Assembly: GCA_902561155.1 (NCBI GenBank)
Contig: CACEOY010000003.1
Coordinates: 62,001-126,000, forward strand
DNA length: 64,000 bases
Direction of reading: 5' to 3'
Source: an uncultured Pelagibacteraceae bacterium
Lineage (GTDB): Bacteria; Pseudomonadota; Alphaproteobacteria; Pelagibacterales; Pelagibacteraceae
Both the position numbers and the translations under genes were made by a program. Shown piece after piece: positions 53,433-63,070 of the stretch. Below the pieces are notes generated by a model that had not been told where the DNA came from, searched no databases, and worked only from the letters and a program-made list of their open reading frames with translations. The stretch's first letter is position 1; every line of letters begins with the position of its first letter.

Positions 53433-54763
53433 TTAAATTTGTTTAGTATTTTCGAAAAATAAAAATGTAAAGTGGATGCCCTTAATATCATAAATAATAG
53501 CAGAGAAAACCATATCCCATAATTATGTAATTGTTTGGTTAAAAAAACGGATAAAAGAAGATATGTAGTAACAGAGACTATCATTGCATTTCTTAGTTCT
53601 TTAGTTTGAGTTGCACCGATAAAAATTCCATCAAGTTGATAAGCAATAGATGCTATTGGAGGAATAAAAATTACCCAAAGTAAGTATTTATAAGTTAAGA
53701 ATCTTAAAATTTCTAAATCAGTGATCAAATTTATAATTTCTTTTGCAAAAAAAAGAAAAAAAATTGAAATTAATAAACCTGTAAAAAAACTTAAAATTAA
53801 GGAATTTTTTGCTGTACTAATAAACATTTTTGTAGATTTTTTCCCTATAGAATAGCCTACGATTCCTTCGGTAGAAAAAGCATAAGCATCTAAAAAAAAG
53901 GAAGAAATAAAGATTAACTGAAGAAGAATTGAGTTTACAGCCACATATTCTTCACCAAGAGTTGAACCAAGATAAGTTACCCAAAAAAATGAGGAGGTTA
54001 AAAGAATAGTTCTAATAAAAATATTAAAATTTATATTCAAAAGTTTAATTATTTTTTTTAAATTAAATAATTTTTTGTATTCAAATCTTGGAATAACTTT
54101 AAATTTATTAATTATATAAAAATATGTATAAAAAGAAAATAACAAGACTGTGATATAAGCAGAAAATAATGTTCCAAATGCAACTCCTTTTACGTTTAAA
54201 TCTAATACATTTACAAAATATATACTAAAGCAGATATTAAGTATGCTAAGTGTTATAATAAGAAGGCTTGATATTATAGTTCTTTGAATACCAAGAAAAA
54301 ATCCAGTTAATACATAAACGGTTAACTCAGCCGGTGCAGAAAATACACGAATTGAAATATAATCTTTAATAAAAGAATTAGTTTCGGAAGAAACAGAAAA
54401 AATTTGAAAAATAACATTTATCAAAATCGGTTTTAAGATAATTATTAAAAAAGCGATGATGAAAGCTATGCAGAAATTTCTTAATATTATATTTACTAAT
54501 TCTCGATAATCACTTTTTCCAAATGTTTGTGATACTAAACCAACCGTACCCATTCTTAAAAATCCAAAACTCCACAAAATAATTGTTAAAAAAGTTGATG
54601 ATATACTCACAGCAATTAAGTATTTTTCACTCTCTAGGTGGCCCATAAGGCCTGTGTCTACTATACCAACTAATGGTATAGCTAAATTTGAAAAAAAAAT
54701 AGGAATGGATAATTTAAATATTTGCCATTTTGTTACATTTGAAGTTAGCTTAACACTAAACAT
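53429..54763 (-). CDS. MATE family efflux transporter
   Basis: This 444-residue protein has twelve helices, with LSIPIFFSNLAIPLVGIVDTGLMGHL near the start, a typical MATE N-terminal motif, and a matching AFSTEGIVGYSIGKKS loop in the second half. It would export organic cations or toxins with sodium or protons. It is divergent from the terC gene with a 59-base gap. Confidence 0.9.
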   Translation of the reverse strand: MFSVKLTSNVTKWQIFKLSIPIFFSNLAIPLVGIVDTGLMGHLESEKYLIAVSISSTFLTIILWSFGFLRMGTVGLVSQTFGKSDYRELVNIILRNFCIAFIIAFLIIILKPILINVIFQIFSVSSETNSFIKDYISIRVFSAPAELTVYVLTGFFLGIQRTIISSLLIITLSILNICFSIYFVNVLDLNVKGVAFGTLFSAYITVLLFSFYTYFYIINKFKVIPRFEYKKLFNLKKIIKLLNINFNIFIRTILLTSSFFWVTYLGSTLGEEYVAVNSILLQLIFISSFFLDAYAFSTEGIVGYSIGKKSTKMFISTAKNSLILSFFTGLLISIFFLFFAKEIINLITDLEILRFLTYKYLLWVIFIPPIASIAYQLDGIFIGATQTKELRNAMIVSVTTYLLLSVFLTKQLHNYGIWFSLLLFMILRASTLHFYFSKILNKFK

Positions 54764-54822
54764 GTCTATGGATAAATTATTCTTTATTATGAAACAATTA
54801 AATTATATAAGAAGTTAATAAA

Positions 54823-55443
54823 ATGTTAGAACAATTTGTAATTGCTATACAAATCATACTTATTGATATTGTGATGGCCGCCGACAACGCGATCATTATA
54901 GGTCTTATCGCTGCAAATTTCGCCCCTCAAAATAAAAAGAAAATAATTGCTTGGGGAGTAGCGGGAGCTTTTATCTTTAGAATATTTTTTGCTTTTGGAA
55001 CAGATTACATGCTTGAATATGCTTGGATAAAGATTTTAGGAGGGTTGGCACTGTTATGGATTGTTTACAATATTAGACAAGATTTATTTGGTAAAAATAA
55101 AATTAAATCCCCAGAATTAAAATCTAAAGAGCCCGTATCCTTTAAAACTGGTGTTTATAGAATCTTAATAGCCGATATAACTCTCAGTTTTGATAATGTA
55201 TTAGGAGTAGTTGGAGCAGCAAAAGATTATTATTATCTAATGATAACTGGATTGCTTCTTTCAGTTTTTTTAGTTGCAACGCTTGCGACATATTTTGCTA
55301 ATTATATTAAGGATCATAAATGGTTAGGTTATGTAGGAATATTTGTAATTATAATTGTTGCGTTACAACTTATCATTGGTGGTCTAGTTAATCTTGAAAT
55401 CCTTACAATAAAAGAACAATACGAATTCTTATTTAGCATATGA
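54823..55443 (+). CDS. TerC family integral membrane protein
   Basis: This 206-residue protein has about seven helices with AADNAIIIGLIAANF near residue 18 and LSFDNVLGVVGAA near residue 125, the two TerC motifs. It is paralogous to 5860-6432 and similar in length. It overlaps the following renalase-like gene by four bases. Metal export, possibly manganese, is the best family-level guess. Confidence 0.85.
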   Translation: MLEQFVIAIQIILIDIVMAADNAIIIGLIAANFAPQNKKKIIAWGVAGAFIFRIFFAFGTDYMLEYAWIKILGGLALLWIVYNIRQDLFGKNKIKSPELKSKEPVSFKTGVYRILIADITLSFDNVLGVVGAAKDYYYLMITGLLLSVFLVATLATYFANYIKDHKWLGYVGIFVIIIVALQLIIGGLVNLEILTIKEQYEFLFSI

Positions 55444-56402
55444 TAGATTTTTGTGTTTTGGGGTCCGGAGTGTCTGGGTCCACAATAGCAAACATTTTAT
55501 CTAAAAAATACTCAGTACATGTCTTTGATAAAGCTCGAGGTCCTGGCGGCCGTTCATCAAATAAAAGATTTAAAAATAATCTAAGCTTTGATCATGGCGT
55601 TCAATATATTTCTCCAAAATCGAAAATATTTACTAAATATATTAAAAAACTTTATAAAAATAAAATTTTAAAAACTTGGGATGAAAATCATTTAGATTTT
55701 ACGTTTGAAAAAAAAAAATTTTCATCAAAATATATAGGAAAAAAAGCTAACAATGATTTTATCAAATATAATTTAAAAAATGTAAAGAAATCGTTTAGTT
55801 CGTTAATTACAAAAGTTAGTTTTAATAAATATTTTTGGGAAATAACTTTAAAAGATAAATCTAAATATCAATTTAAATCTTTAATATTAACTTGCCCATT
55901 TCCTCAATTGAAAAAGTTAGCCAAAAAATATTTAGATAAAAAGATCTTAAAACTCAATGTTCAGATGCAGCCAAATATTACTGTGATGATTGCTTTGAAA
56001 AATCAGGAGAGTCTACCTATAAGTTCAATTAAATTTAATGATGACATTTTAGCTTGGGCTGCAAACGAAAATAGTAAAAATAGATTTAAATCAAATATTA
56101 ATTTATGGACACTCCAGGCAACACTTATGTGGTCAAAAAAAACTATTAACAAATATAAAATTGATAAATCAATTATGAATCAATTAATTACACGTTTTAT
56201 AAAATTAACAGGATTTGAAAAAAAAAAAATAATCTTTAAAAGAATTCATGGCTGGAAGTATTCATACAATTATAAAAAAACACCCTACCTTAGTTTATGG
56301 AATAACAAATATAATTTAGGCATTTGCGGTGATTGGTTTAATGGTCCAAAAGTTGAAAATGCTTGGCTAAGTGCAAACGATCTTGCAAAAAAAATTAAAT
56401 AA
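55440..56402 (+). CDS. Renalase-like FAD-dependent oxidoreductase
   Basis: This 320-residue protein has the FAD motif GSGVSGSTIA near residue 8, RGPGGRSSNKR near residue 35, FDHGVQYIS near residue 51, and a C-terminal FAD contact in GICGDWFNGPKVENAWLS. This is the short NAD(P)/FAD oxidoreductase group related to renalase and to bacterial amine oxidases. The substrate is unknown. It is co-translated with terC. Confidence 0.84.
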   Translation: MIDFCVLGSGVSGSTIANILSKKYSVHVFDKARGPGGRSSNKRFKNNLSFDHGVQYISPKSKIFTKYIKKLYKNKILKTWDENHLDFTFEKKKFSSKYIGKKANNDFIKYNLKNVKKSFSSLITKVSFNKYFWEITLKDKSKYQFKSLILTCPFPQLKKLAKKYLDKKILKLNVQMQPNITVMIALKNQESLPISSIKFNDDILAWAANENSKNRFKSNINLWTLQATLMWSKKTINKYKIDKSIMNQLITRFIKLTGFEKKKIIFKRIHGWKYSYNYKKTPYLSLWNNKYNLGICGDWFNGPKVENAWLSANDLAKKIK

Positions 56403-57908
56403 TTAAAAAATACCTTTACTGCTTTTAGATTTATCTTTTATAGAAGATTTAACCTCTACATTCAAATCTATTAATTCTTTAGCTTTTAAATTAGGAAGAT
56501 TTTGTACACATTTTAAAAATCGATCTGACTCTTTGTGTGAAATAATTCCGTCGGTTAAAGTTTTAAACTTATTAATGTATTCTTTGCGTGTAAAAGGCCT
56601 TTTTCCTGCTGGATGAGCATCTGCAACATTAATTTCCTCTGAAATCTTAGATCCGTCTTTCATTGTAATGATTACTTTTCCACCAAAACATTTATTTTTA
56701 GGGTTAGGATCGTGATATTTTTCAGTCCATTTTGAGTCTTCTTTAGTAGAAATTTTACGCCAAAGTTCAACTGTGCTTTTTCTTTGTGCTCTTTGCGGAG
56801 TATATGATTTTACGTGATGCCACGCACCATCTTCAAGAGCTACAGCAAAAATATACATTATAGAATGATCTAAGGTTTCCCTGCTTGCTTTTGGATCCAT
56901 TTTTTGAGGATCATTTGCTCCGGTTCCGATTACGTAATGAGTATGATGACTTGTCTCAATAACAATATTATTGATATCTCTAACATTGGAAATTTTTTTA
57001 TGTAAGCTTCTAGCTAAATCAATTAAAGCTTGAGATTGATATTCTGCTGAATGTTCTTTTGTGTAAGTTTCAAGAATTGCTCTTTTAGGTTCATTAATAT
57101 TTGGTAATGGAACTGTATATTCTTTATCTGGACCTGATAAAACATAAGCAATAACACTATCCTCTCCCTCATAAATTGGGGATGGCGCACCCTCGCCGCG
57201 CATACATCTATCTACTGCCTCAACTGCAAGCTTGCCAGCATGCGCTGGCGCAAAAGCTTTCCAGCTAGATATCTCTCCTTTTCTAGATTGTCTTGTTGAA
57301 ACTGTTATATGTAATGCTTGCTGAATGGATTGAAAAATTTGATCTGTTTTTAAATTTAATAAACTTCCTAAACCAGCTGCTACACTGGGACCTAAATGAG
57401 CTATATGATCAATTTTATGTTCATGTAAGCAAATACCTTTCACTAAATTAACTTGCACTTCGTAGCCTGTAAGTATCCCCTTAATTAAATCTTTACCATT
57501 ACACCCTTTTTGTTGAGCAACTGCTAAGATTGCAGGAATATTATCGCCTGGGTGACTATAATCAGCTGCTAAAAAAGTGTCATGATAATCTAATTCTCTT
57601 ACAGCTGTGCCATTAGCCCATGTAGCCCACTCACAATCGACTTTAATCTTTGAATTTAAACCAAAAACTGTAGCTCCCGATTTTCTGGAGTGAGCCAAAG
57701 CCATTGCTCTCGCTGAAACAACAGGGCTTCTATTAAAAGAGGCGATAGCAACTGATGCATTATCAATAATTCTATTAATAACCATATCTACTGCATCTTT
57801 ATCTATTTTTGCTCTATCTGATGCAATCTCTGCAATTTTCCAAGCTAATTGATCTTCTTTTTTTAAATTTGATTTTGAAGGGTGAACTTTTACTCTAATA
57901 TCTCTCAT
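56403..57908 (-). CDS. prpD: 2-methylcitrate dehydratase (MmgE/PrpD family)
   Basis: This 501-residue protein has the PrpD landmarks [41 protein letters not shown] and [18 protein letters not shown]. PrpD dehydrates 2-methylcitrate in propionate breakdown. It directly follows acnA with no gap on the same strand, so the aconitase may also serve as 2-methylaconitate hydratase. Propionyl-CoA from AcuI activity would link to this route. MmgE-type alternatives are less likely given the [12 protein letters not shown] motif. Confidence 0.85.
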   Translation of the reverse strand: MRDIRVKVHPSKSNLKKEDQLAWKIAEIASDRAKIDKDAVDMVINRIIDNASVAIASFNRSPVVSARAMALAHSRKSGATVFGLNSKIKVDCEWATWANGTAVRELDYHDTFLAADYSHPGDNIPAILAVAQQKGCNGKDLIKGILTGYEVQVNLVKGICLHEHKIDHIAHLGPSVAAGLGSLLNLKTDQIFQSIQQALHITVSTRQSRKGEISSWKAFAPAHAGKLAVEAVDRCMRGEGAPSPIYEGEDSVIAYVLSGPDKEYTVPLPNINEPKRAILETYTKEHSAEYQSQALIDLARSLHKKISNVRDINNIVIETSHHTHYVIGTGANDPQKMDPKASRETLDHSIMYIFAVALEDGAWHHVKSYTPQRAQRKSTVELWRKISTKEDSKWTEKYHDPNPKNKCFGGKVIITMKDGSKISEEINVADAHPAGKRPFTRKEYINKFKTLTDGIISHKESDRFLKCVQNLPNLKAKELIDLNVEVKSSIKDKSKSSKGIF

Positions 57909-60584
57909 TTAATTTGCAAGCATGTTTCTTAAAACATACTGTAAAATTCCTCCGTTTTTATAATATTCAACTTCATTAGCAGTATCAATTCTACAAAGCA
58001 TTGGAATTTTTTTACTAGTTCCATCTTGATATTTAATTTCACAAGTTACCTCTTGTCTTGGCTTTACACCTTTGTCGATATCTATAACCGAAACTAATTC
58101 TGCTCCAGTAATATTTAATTTTTTTCGATTAAAACCTTCTTTAAACTGTAAAGGCAATACACCCATTCCAATTAAATTTGATCTGTGAATTCTCTCAAAA
58201 CTTTCTGCTAAAACAGCTTTAATTCCCAAAAGTTTAGTTCCTTTTGCTGCCCAGTCCCTAGAAGAACCTGTTCCGTATTCTTTGCCAGCTATTACAACTA
58301 AATCGTTTTTTCTTTTTTTGTATTCCATTGCAGCTTCATAAACGCTCATTACTTTTCCTTCCGGCTGCAACGTTGTAAATCCACCTTCAGTACCAGGAGC
58401 CATTTCATTTCTAATTTTAATATTTCCAAAAGTTCCTCTCATCATTACTTCATGATTTCCTCTTCTTGCGCCATATGAGTTAAAATCTTTTTGTTGTATT
58501 TGATGCTTCATAAAATAATCGCCAGTTGGACTTTCTTTTTTAATACTTCCTGCTGGTGAAATATGATCTGTAGTTACTGTATCAGCTAATAATAAAAGAA
58601 TTCTTGCGTCATTAATTGGTTTAAAACCCTCTGGTTGATCGGGTAAATCATCAAAAAATGGTGGTTTTTTTACATATGTAGAATTAGCTTCCCAGTTATA
58701 AATATCACTATCTGTTGTATTGATAGCTTGCCATTCTTTAGGTCCTTCCGAAACATTTGAATATCTTTGTTTAAACATATCTGCATTTAAAGAGCTTAAC
58801 ATTAAATCTTCAATCTCTTTATTGCTCGGCCAAATATCTTTTAAAAAAACATCTTTGCCATTTTTATCTTTACCAAGCGCAGATTTATACATATCAAAAT
58901 TCATGTTACCTGCCAGAGCATAAGCTACAACAAGCGGGGGTGAAGCTAAGTAATTTGCTTTTACATCTGGATTAATTCTTCCTTCGAAATTTCTATTTCC
59001 AGATAAAACTGAAACAGCGTAAAGATCATTTTTGTTTATCGCATCTGATATATTTTGATTTAAAGGTCCAGAGTTGCCAATACAAGTAGTACAGCCATAA
59101 CCAACTAGGTTAAAACCAAGTTCATCTAAATATTTATTTAAATCTGCTTTTTTTAAATAGTCAGTTACAACTTGTGATCCTGGTGCTAATGAAGTTTTTA
59201 CCCAAGGTTTAACTTCAAGTCCTTTTTCATGAGCTTTCTTCGCTAAAAGACCTGCGCCAATCATTACGCTCGGATTTGAGGTGTTTGTGCAGGATGTTAT
59301 CGCAGCTATTACAATATCACCATCTTTTAAGTTAAAGTCGGTCCCTTCAACCTTAACTTCTATGGGCTTATCTCTTTTTGCATTTTCTTTATAAACTTTT
59401 GCAAAAGCAGTTGAAGCCTCTGTAAGTAAAACTTTATCCTGTGGTCGTTTTGGTCCAGAAATGCTTGTAACTACACTGCCAACATCTAATGAAAGAGTAT
59501 CGGTGAACACAACATCATTGCTTGCCCAAAGACCTTGTTCTTTTGAATATTGCTCGACTAAATCTATTGTTTCTTGATCTCTTCCAGATAATTTTAAATA
59601 TTTAAGAGTTTCGTCATCAACTGGAAAGAAACCACATGTAGCTCCATATTCAGGAGCCATGTTTGCAATCGTTGCTCTATCAGCTAAAGTTAAATTTTTT
59701 AAACCCTCTCCATAAAACTCAACAAATTTTCCAACTACACCTTTTTTTCTGAGCATTTCAACAATAATTAAAACTAAGTCTGTTGCAGTTGTTCCTTCTT
59801 TTAATTTTCCTCTAAGCTCCACGCCAATGACTTCTGGAATTAACATTGAAATTGGCTGACCTAACATTGCAGCCTCAGCTTCTATTCCTCCAACACCCCA
59901 ACCTAAAACTGATAATCCATTAACCATTGTTGTATGACTATCGGTTCCAACTAAAGTATCTGGATAAGCGTATAAATCATTTCCACTTTTTGATGACCAG
60001 ACAACTTTGGATAAATATTCTAAATTTACTTGGTGACAAATTCCTGTCCCTGGAGGTACAACTCTAAAATTATCAAATGCTTTCTGTCCCCATTTTAAAA
60101 ATGAGTATCGCTCACCGTTTCTTAAAAATTCTCTTTCAACATTTTGGTTAAAAGATTTTCCAGATGCATATTCATCGACCATTACTGAATGGTCTATAAC
60201 TAAATCAACAGTAGATAATGGATTAATTTTTTCTGGATCTTTATTTTTATCTTTAACGGCGTCTCTCATGGCTGCTAAATCGGCAATAGCCGGAATTCCT
60301 GTGTAATCTTGCAATAAAGTACGTGCAGGTCTGTATGCAATTTCTGTATTCGATTTTTTGTTTTTAAGCCAATCTTTTAAAGCTAATATTTGTTTTTTAT
60401 CTACCGTTACATTGTCCTCATATCTCAAAAGGTTTTCTAATAAAACTTTGAGTGACTTTGGTAGTTTAGAAATGCCCTCTAAACCATTTTTTTCTGCAGT
60501 TTTTAAATTGAAGTATTTATAATCTTTACTAGAAGAATTAAGAGTATCTAATGATTTAAAGGAATTTTTACTATTAAATTTCAT
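57909..60584 (-). CDS. acnA: Aconitate hydratase A
   Basis: This 891-residue enzyme has the iron-sulfur ligands in SCTNTSNPSVM near residue 430 and GCTTCIGNSG near residue 500, plus the C-terminal swivel domain with GKEYGTGSSRDWAAKG. It interconverts citrate and isocitrate in the TCA cycle. Length and motifs are those of AcnA/IRP1-type aconitase, not AcnB. It is the first gene of a pair with prpD; the LysE gene follows upstream by three bases on the same strand. Confidence 0.96.
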   Translation of the reverse strand: MKFNSKNSFKSLDTLNSSSKDYKYFNLKTAEKNGLEGISKLPKSLKVLLENLLRYEDNVTVDKKQILALKDWLKNKKSNTEIAYRPARTLLQDYTGIPAIADLAAMRDAVKDKNKDPEKINPLSTVDLVIDHSVMVDEYASGKSFNQNVEREFLRNGERYSFLKWGQKAFDNFRVVPPGTGICHQVNLEYLSKVVWSSKSGNDLYAYPDTLVGTDSHTTMVNGLSVLGWGVGGIEAEAAMLGQPISMLIPEVIGVELRGKLKEGTTATDLVLIIVEMLRKKGVVGKFVEFYGEGLKNLTLADRATIANMAPEYGATCGFFPVDDETLKYLKLSGRDQETIDLVEQYSKEQGLWASNDVVFTDTLSLDVGSVVTSISGPKRPQDKVLLTEASTAFAKVYKENAKRDKPIEVKVEGTDFNLKDGDIVIAAITSCTNTSNPSVMIGAGLLAKKAHEKGLEVKPWVKTSLAPGSQVVTDYLKKADLNKYLDELGFNLVGYGCTTCIGNSGPLNQNISDAINKNDLYAVSVLSGNRNFEGRINPDVKANYLASPPLVVAYALAGNMNFDMYKSALGKDKNGKDVFLKDIWPSNKEIEDLMLSSLNADMFKQRYSNVSEGPKEWQAINTTDSDIYNWEANSTYVKKPPFFDDLPDQPEGFKPINDARILLLLADTVTTDHISPAGSIKKESPTGDYFMKHQIQQKDFNSYGARRGNHEVMMRGTFGNIKIRNEMAPGTEGGFTTLQPEGKVMSVYEAAMEYKKRKNDLVVIAGKEYGTGSSRDWAAKGTKLLGIKAVLAESFERIHRSNLIGMGVLPLQFKEGFNRKKLNITGAELVSVIDIDKGVKPRQEVTCEIKYQDGTSKKIPMLCRIDTANEVEYYKNGGILQYVLRNMLAN

Positions 60585-60587
60585 GCG

Positions 60588-61175
60588 CTATACATAAAAC
60601 AAAATTACGCAAACGATAAGCAAAAAAGACATGGTGTAATTGAAATTCTTAATAAATTTATCACTTGTGGCGAATTTTCTCATATATTTTCCCATTAAAC
60701 ACCAAGCAGTTTGACTGCCAACGGCCATAAAGAACCAAACCGACGTTAAGATTATTGAGTCTCTTAAATAATTATTTTCAGTATCTATGAAGAGAGAAAT
60801 GGAAGTTAATCCAACAATAATGCTTTTTGGATTTATAAACTGAAACCAGAATGTATTTAGAAATGTTACTGGTTTTGGATCAATTTTATTATCTTTTGTT
60901 TGGCCGCCAAATGAAAGCTTAAATGCCATATATAAAAGATAAATTGATCCAAGAATTTTTATTGTGGTTTGAATGAATTGATATTTCTCAAAAACTGCAG
61001 CGGATGTTAATTGCAAAAGTATAATCAAAAGCGTCCATCCAATTATTACACCAAGCATTGTAGGTATAGCTTTTCTAAAACCAAAGTTAAATGCCGTATA
61101 AGACGTCATTATATTATTAGGTCCAGGTGAAAAAGCTGTAGCAATACCAAATAAGATCAATGGAATAATTTGCAT
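60588..61175 (-). CDS. LysE family translocator
   Basis: This 195-residue membrane protein has six helices with the N-terminal motif FSPGPNNIMTSYTAFNFGFRK, typical of LysE/RhtB exporters of amino acids. FQFINPKSIIVGLTSISLF is the second family block. It is upstream of acnA by three bases on the minus strand and five bases after the cytochrome c gene. The substrate is unknown. Confidence 0.9.
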   Translation of the reverse strand: MQIIPLILFGIATAFSPGPNNIMTSYTAFNFGFRKAIPTMLGVIIGWTLLIILLQLTSAAVFEKYQFIQTTIKILGSIYLLYMAFKLSFGGQTKDNKIDPKPVTFLNTFWFQFINPKSIIVGLTSISLFIDTENNYLRDSIILTSVWFFMAVGSQTAWCLMGKYMRKFATSDKFIKNFNYTMSFLLIVCVILFYV

Positions 61176-61180
61176 TTTGT

Positions 61181-61618
61181 TTAGTGTGGAGCTCTGAATC
61201 GATTATGACATGATGAACAATTATTCCACATTAATTCTTTCTGAATTTTTCGAAAATCTTCAACTGTATCAATAGTTTTTGAAAGTTTTATCATATCATC
61301 TGAGGCTTTTTGCATTAATGAATTAAATTCATCTTTATTTTCCCAAATACTAGGTAAAGCTTCTGTTTTAAAGCCTTCCTTTGTATTTTCAGGAAAATAA
61401 TTTAACAGTTCTTTATAGTTATTTGAAATTTTTTCCATAAGAGGTTTGGCCTCATCTATTCTTTTTGACTTTAATAAAATGGATATTTTTTTAGCGTTTT
61501 GATAGTTCTCGCTAAACATTGCTTTTCTTCCTTTGATAATTTCTTCTACGCTTTGATTAGAATGTGACGGTATAAAAAAGATTGAAAAAAAGATTAATAT
61601 TAAAATTAATTTTTTCAT
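61181..61618 (-). CDS. Class II (c-556/c'-like) cytochrome c
   Basis: This 145-residue protein has a signal peptide (cleavage near residue 20), a four-helix pattern, and a C-terminal haem motif C134-x2-C137-H138 (CSSCH). This is the layout of cytochromes c' and c-556. It is periplasmic. It follows the DUF411 gene by three bases, which suggests a small redox or metal-handling operon. Confidence 0.87.
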   Translation of the reverse strand: MKKLILILIFFSIFFIPSHSNQSVEEIIKGRKAMFSENYQNAKKISILLKSKRIDEAKPLMEKISNNYKELLNYFPENTKEGFKTEALPSIWENKDEFNSLMQKASDDMIKLSKTIDTVEDFRKIQKELMWNNCSSCHNRFRAPH

Positions 61619-61621
61619 ATT

Positions 61622-62104
61622 TTATATTGTCATGAATACAGAGAATTTCCCATCAATTAATTGATAAATAACATAAGGCTCTTCTTTTTCTCCGGGCATT
61701 CCAGGTGTTCCTATTGGCATCCCAGGTAAAGCTATACCGTCTATATCAGGTTGTTCTTTTAACAATTTATTAATTGCCTGAAGTGGAACGTGACCTTCTA
61801 TAAAATATTTACCCATAATAGTAGTATGACAAGACTGCATTTCAAGTGGAATGTTGTATTTTTTTTTTAATGAATGAAGGCTTCTCATATCTGTCTGCTT
61901 AACATTAAATTTTTCCTTTTCTAAAAACAAAACATATCCATAACAACATCCACAGGATGGGGTCTTAAAAACCTCAACATTCAGTTTGTTACTACTTGTA
62001 TTTGCTAATACTTCTTGTTTATCTGCGACAAAATAAAAAGCATAAAAAAATGATGCTGATAAAATTAGTATTATAATAAATTTAGTTAGGTTTTTTAAAA
62101 TCAT
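61622..62104 (-). CDS. DUF411 family metal-binding protein, exported
   Basis: This 160-residue protein has an N-terminal membrane or signal helix (about 8-26) and the DUF411 motif VFKTPSCGCC (C51, C53, C54), then HTTIMGKYFIEGHVP and GIALPGMPIGTPGM with several Met. Copper binding is the usual inference for this family. It is divergent from a cytochrome b561 gene and precedes the cytochrome c gene. Confidence 0.88.
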   Translation of the reverse strand: MILKNLTKFIIILILSASFFYAFYFVADKQEVLANTSSNKLNVEVFKTPSCGCCYGYVLFLEKEKFNVKQTDMRSLHSLKKKYNIPLEMQSCHTTIMGKYFIEGHVPLQAINKLLKEQPDIDGIALPGMPIGTPGMPGEKEEPYVIYQLIDGKFSVFMTI

Positions 62105-62121
62105 ATGATTTTTAGTTAATA

Positions 62122-62652
62122 ATGAAAATTTATAATAGCGGTAAAGAGTATGGTCTATTAGGCAAATTGTTCCATTGGATTACTTTTTTAGCTTTATTAT
62201 TGCAGGTTCCATTTGGATTTTATCTAGTCGGTCTTGAATTTTCAAGTGAGAGGATAGAACTTGAAAACGTTCATATATTAGTTGGCATAACAATTTTTTA
62301 TTTTACTTTGTTTCGATTAATTTGGAAATTTTTTAATACTAGTCCTTCTGAAACTAAAAGTTTTTTTAAAGGACAAGTGTTCATCGGAAAAGCTAATCAC
62401 TTTTTATTATATGTAACTATATTTACCATAACCATTTCAGGTATACTTAAAAAACTATATATGGGAGAAACACTTAATTTTATTTTTTTTGAATATGGTT
62501 TTAAAAAGGATAATTTTATTTTAGCCGGTACCTATTATGATGTTCATGTTTACTCTAATTATTTACTTTTAACACTTGTAACACTTCATATTCTTGCAGT
62601 AATGGCTCATCATTTTATTTTTAAAGATAAAATTCTAAAAAAAATACTATAA
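62122..62652 (+). CDS. Cytochrome b561 family protein
   Basis: This 176-residue protein has four helices and conserved histidines for two haems (LFHWITFLALL, ENVHILVGIT, KANHFLLYVTIF, LVTLHILAVMAHHF). It carries electrons across or along the inner membrane, often oxidising quinol or reducing superoxide-like species. It is divergent from the DUF411/cytochrome c pair with a 17-base gap. Confidence 0.88.
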   Translation: MKIYNSGKEYGLLGKLFHWITFLALLLQVPFGFYLVGLEFSSERIELENVHILVGITIFYFTLFRLIWKFFNTSPSETKSFFKGQVFIGKANHFLLYVTIFTITISGILKKLYMGETLNFIFFEYGFKKDNFILAGTYYDVHVYSNYLLLTLVTLHILAVMAHHFIFKDKILKKIL

Positions 62653-62674
62653 ATTTTAAAAATATTCTTAATAA

Positions 62675-63010
62675 TTAAGCAATATCCAAACCATTTTCAG
62701 TTTTTTGGGAAGGATGTACTAAGACAACTTTTCCATCTTTTTCTATTGCTCCCAATACTAATACCTCTGAAATGACACCAGCTATATTCTTAGTTGGAAA
62801 ATTACATACTCCAATAACTTGTTTGCCCACTAAATTTTCAGCGCTATAATAATGTGTGATTTGAGCAGAAGATTGCTTAATGCCAATATCTTTTCCAAAA
62901 TCTACTTTTATAACTAAAGAGGGTTTTCTAGCTTTCTCGTTTTTTTTTACCTCTAAGACTGTCCCAACTTTTATAAAAACTTTTTTAAAATCATTGTAAC
63001 TTATTTCCAT
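62675..63010 (-). CDS. CsaA-like tRNA-binding domain protein
   Basis: This 111-residue protein is a stand-alone OB-fold EMAP/tRNA-binding domain: NDFKKVFIKVGTVLEVKKNE, KVDFGKDIGIKQSSAQIT, QVIGVCNFPTKNIAGVISEVLVLG. CsaA proteins act as chaperone-like or tRNA-binding factors. It lies downstream of the LivJ gene and is separated from it by a strong terminator. Confidence 0.85.
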   Translation of the reverse strand: MEISYNDFKKVFIKVGTVLEVKKNEKARKPSLVIKVDFGKDIGIKQSSAQITHYYSAENLVGKQVIGVCNFPTKNIAGVISEVLVLGAIEKDGKVVLVHPSQKTENGLDIA

Positions 63011-63027
63011 AAAATCTCCTTATAAAA

Positions 63028-63051
63028 AAAAGGGGGCTTACGCCCCCTTTT
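63028..63051 (-). terminator. Rho-independent terminator after the LivJ-type gene
   Basis: A ten-base-pair stem (AAAAGGGGGC/GCCCCCTTTT) with a TTAC/GTAA loop is followed on the minus strand by a further T-run. It lies 20 bases after the stop of the binding-protein gene. Confidence 0.88.
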
Positions 63052-63070
63052 AAAATATTAAATTAAATAA

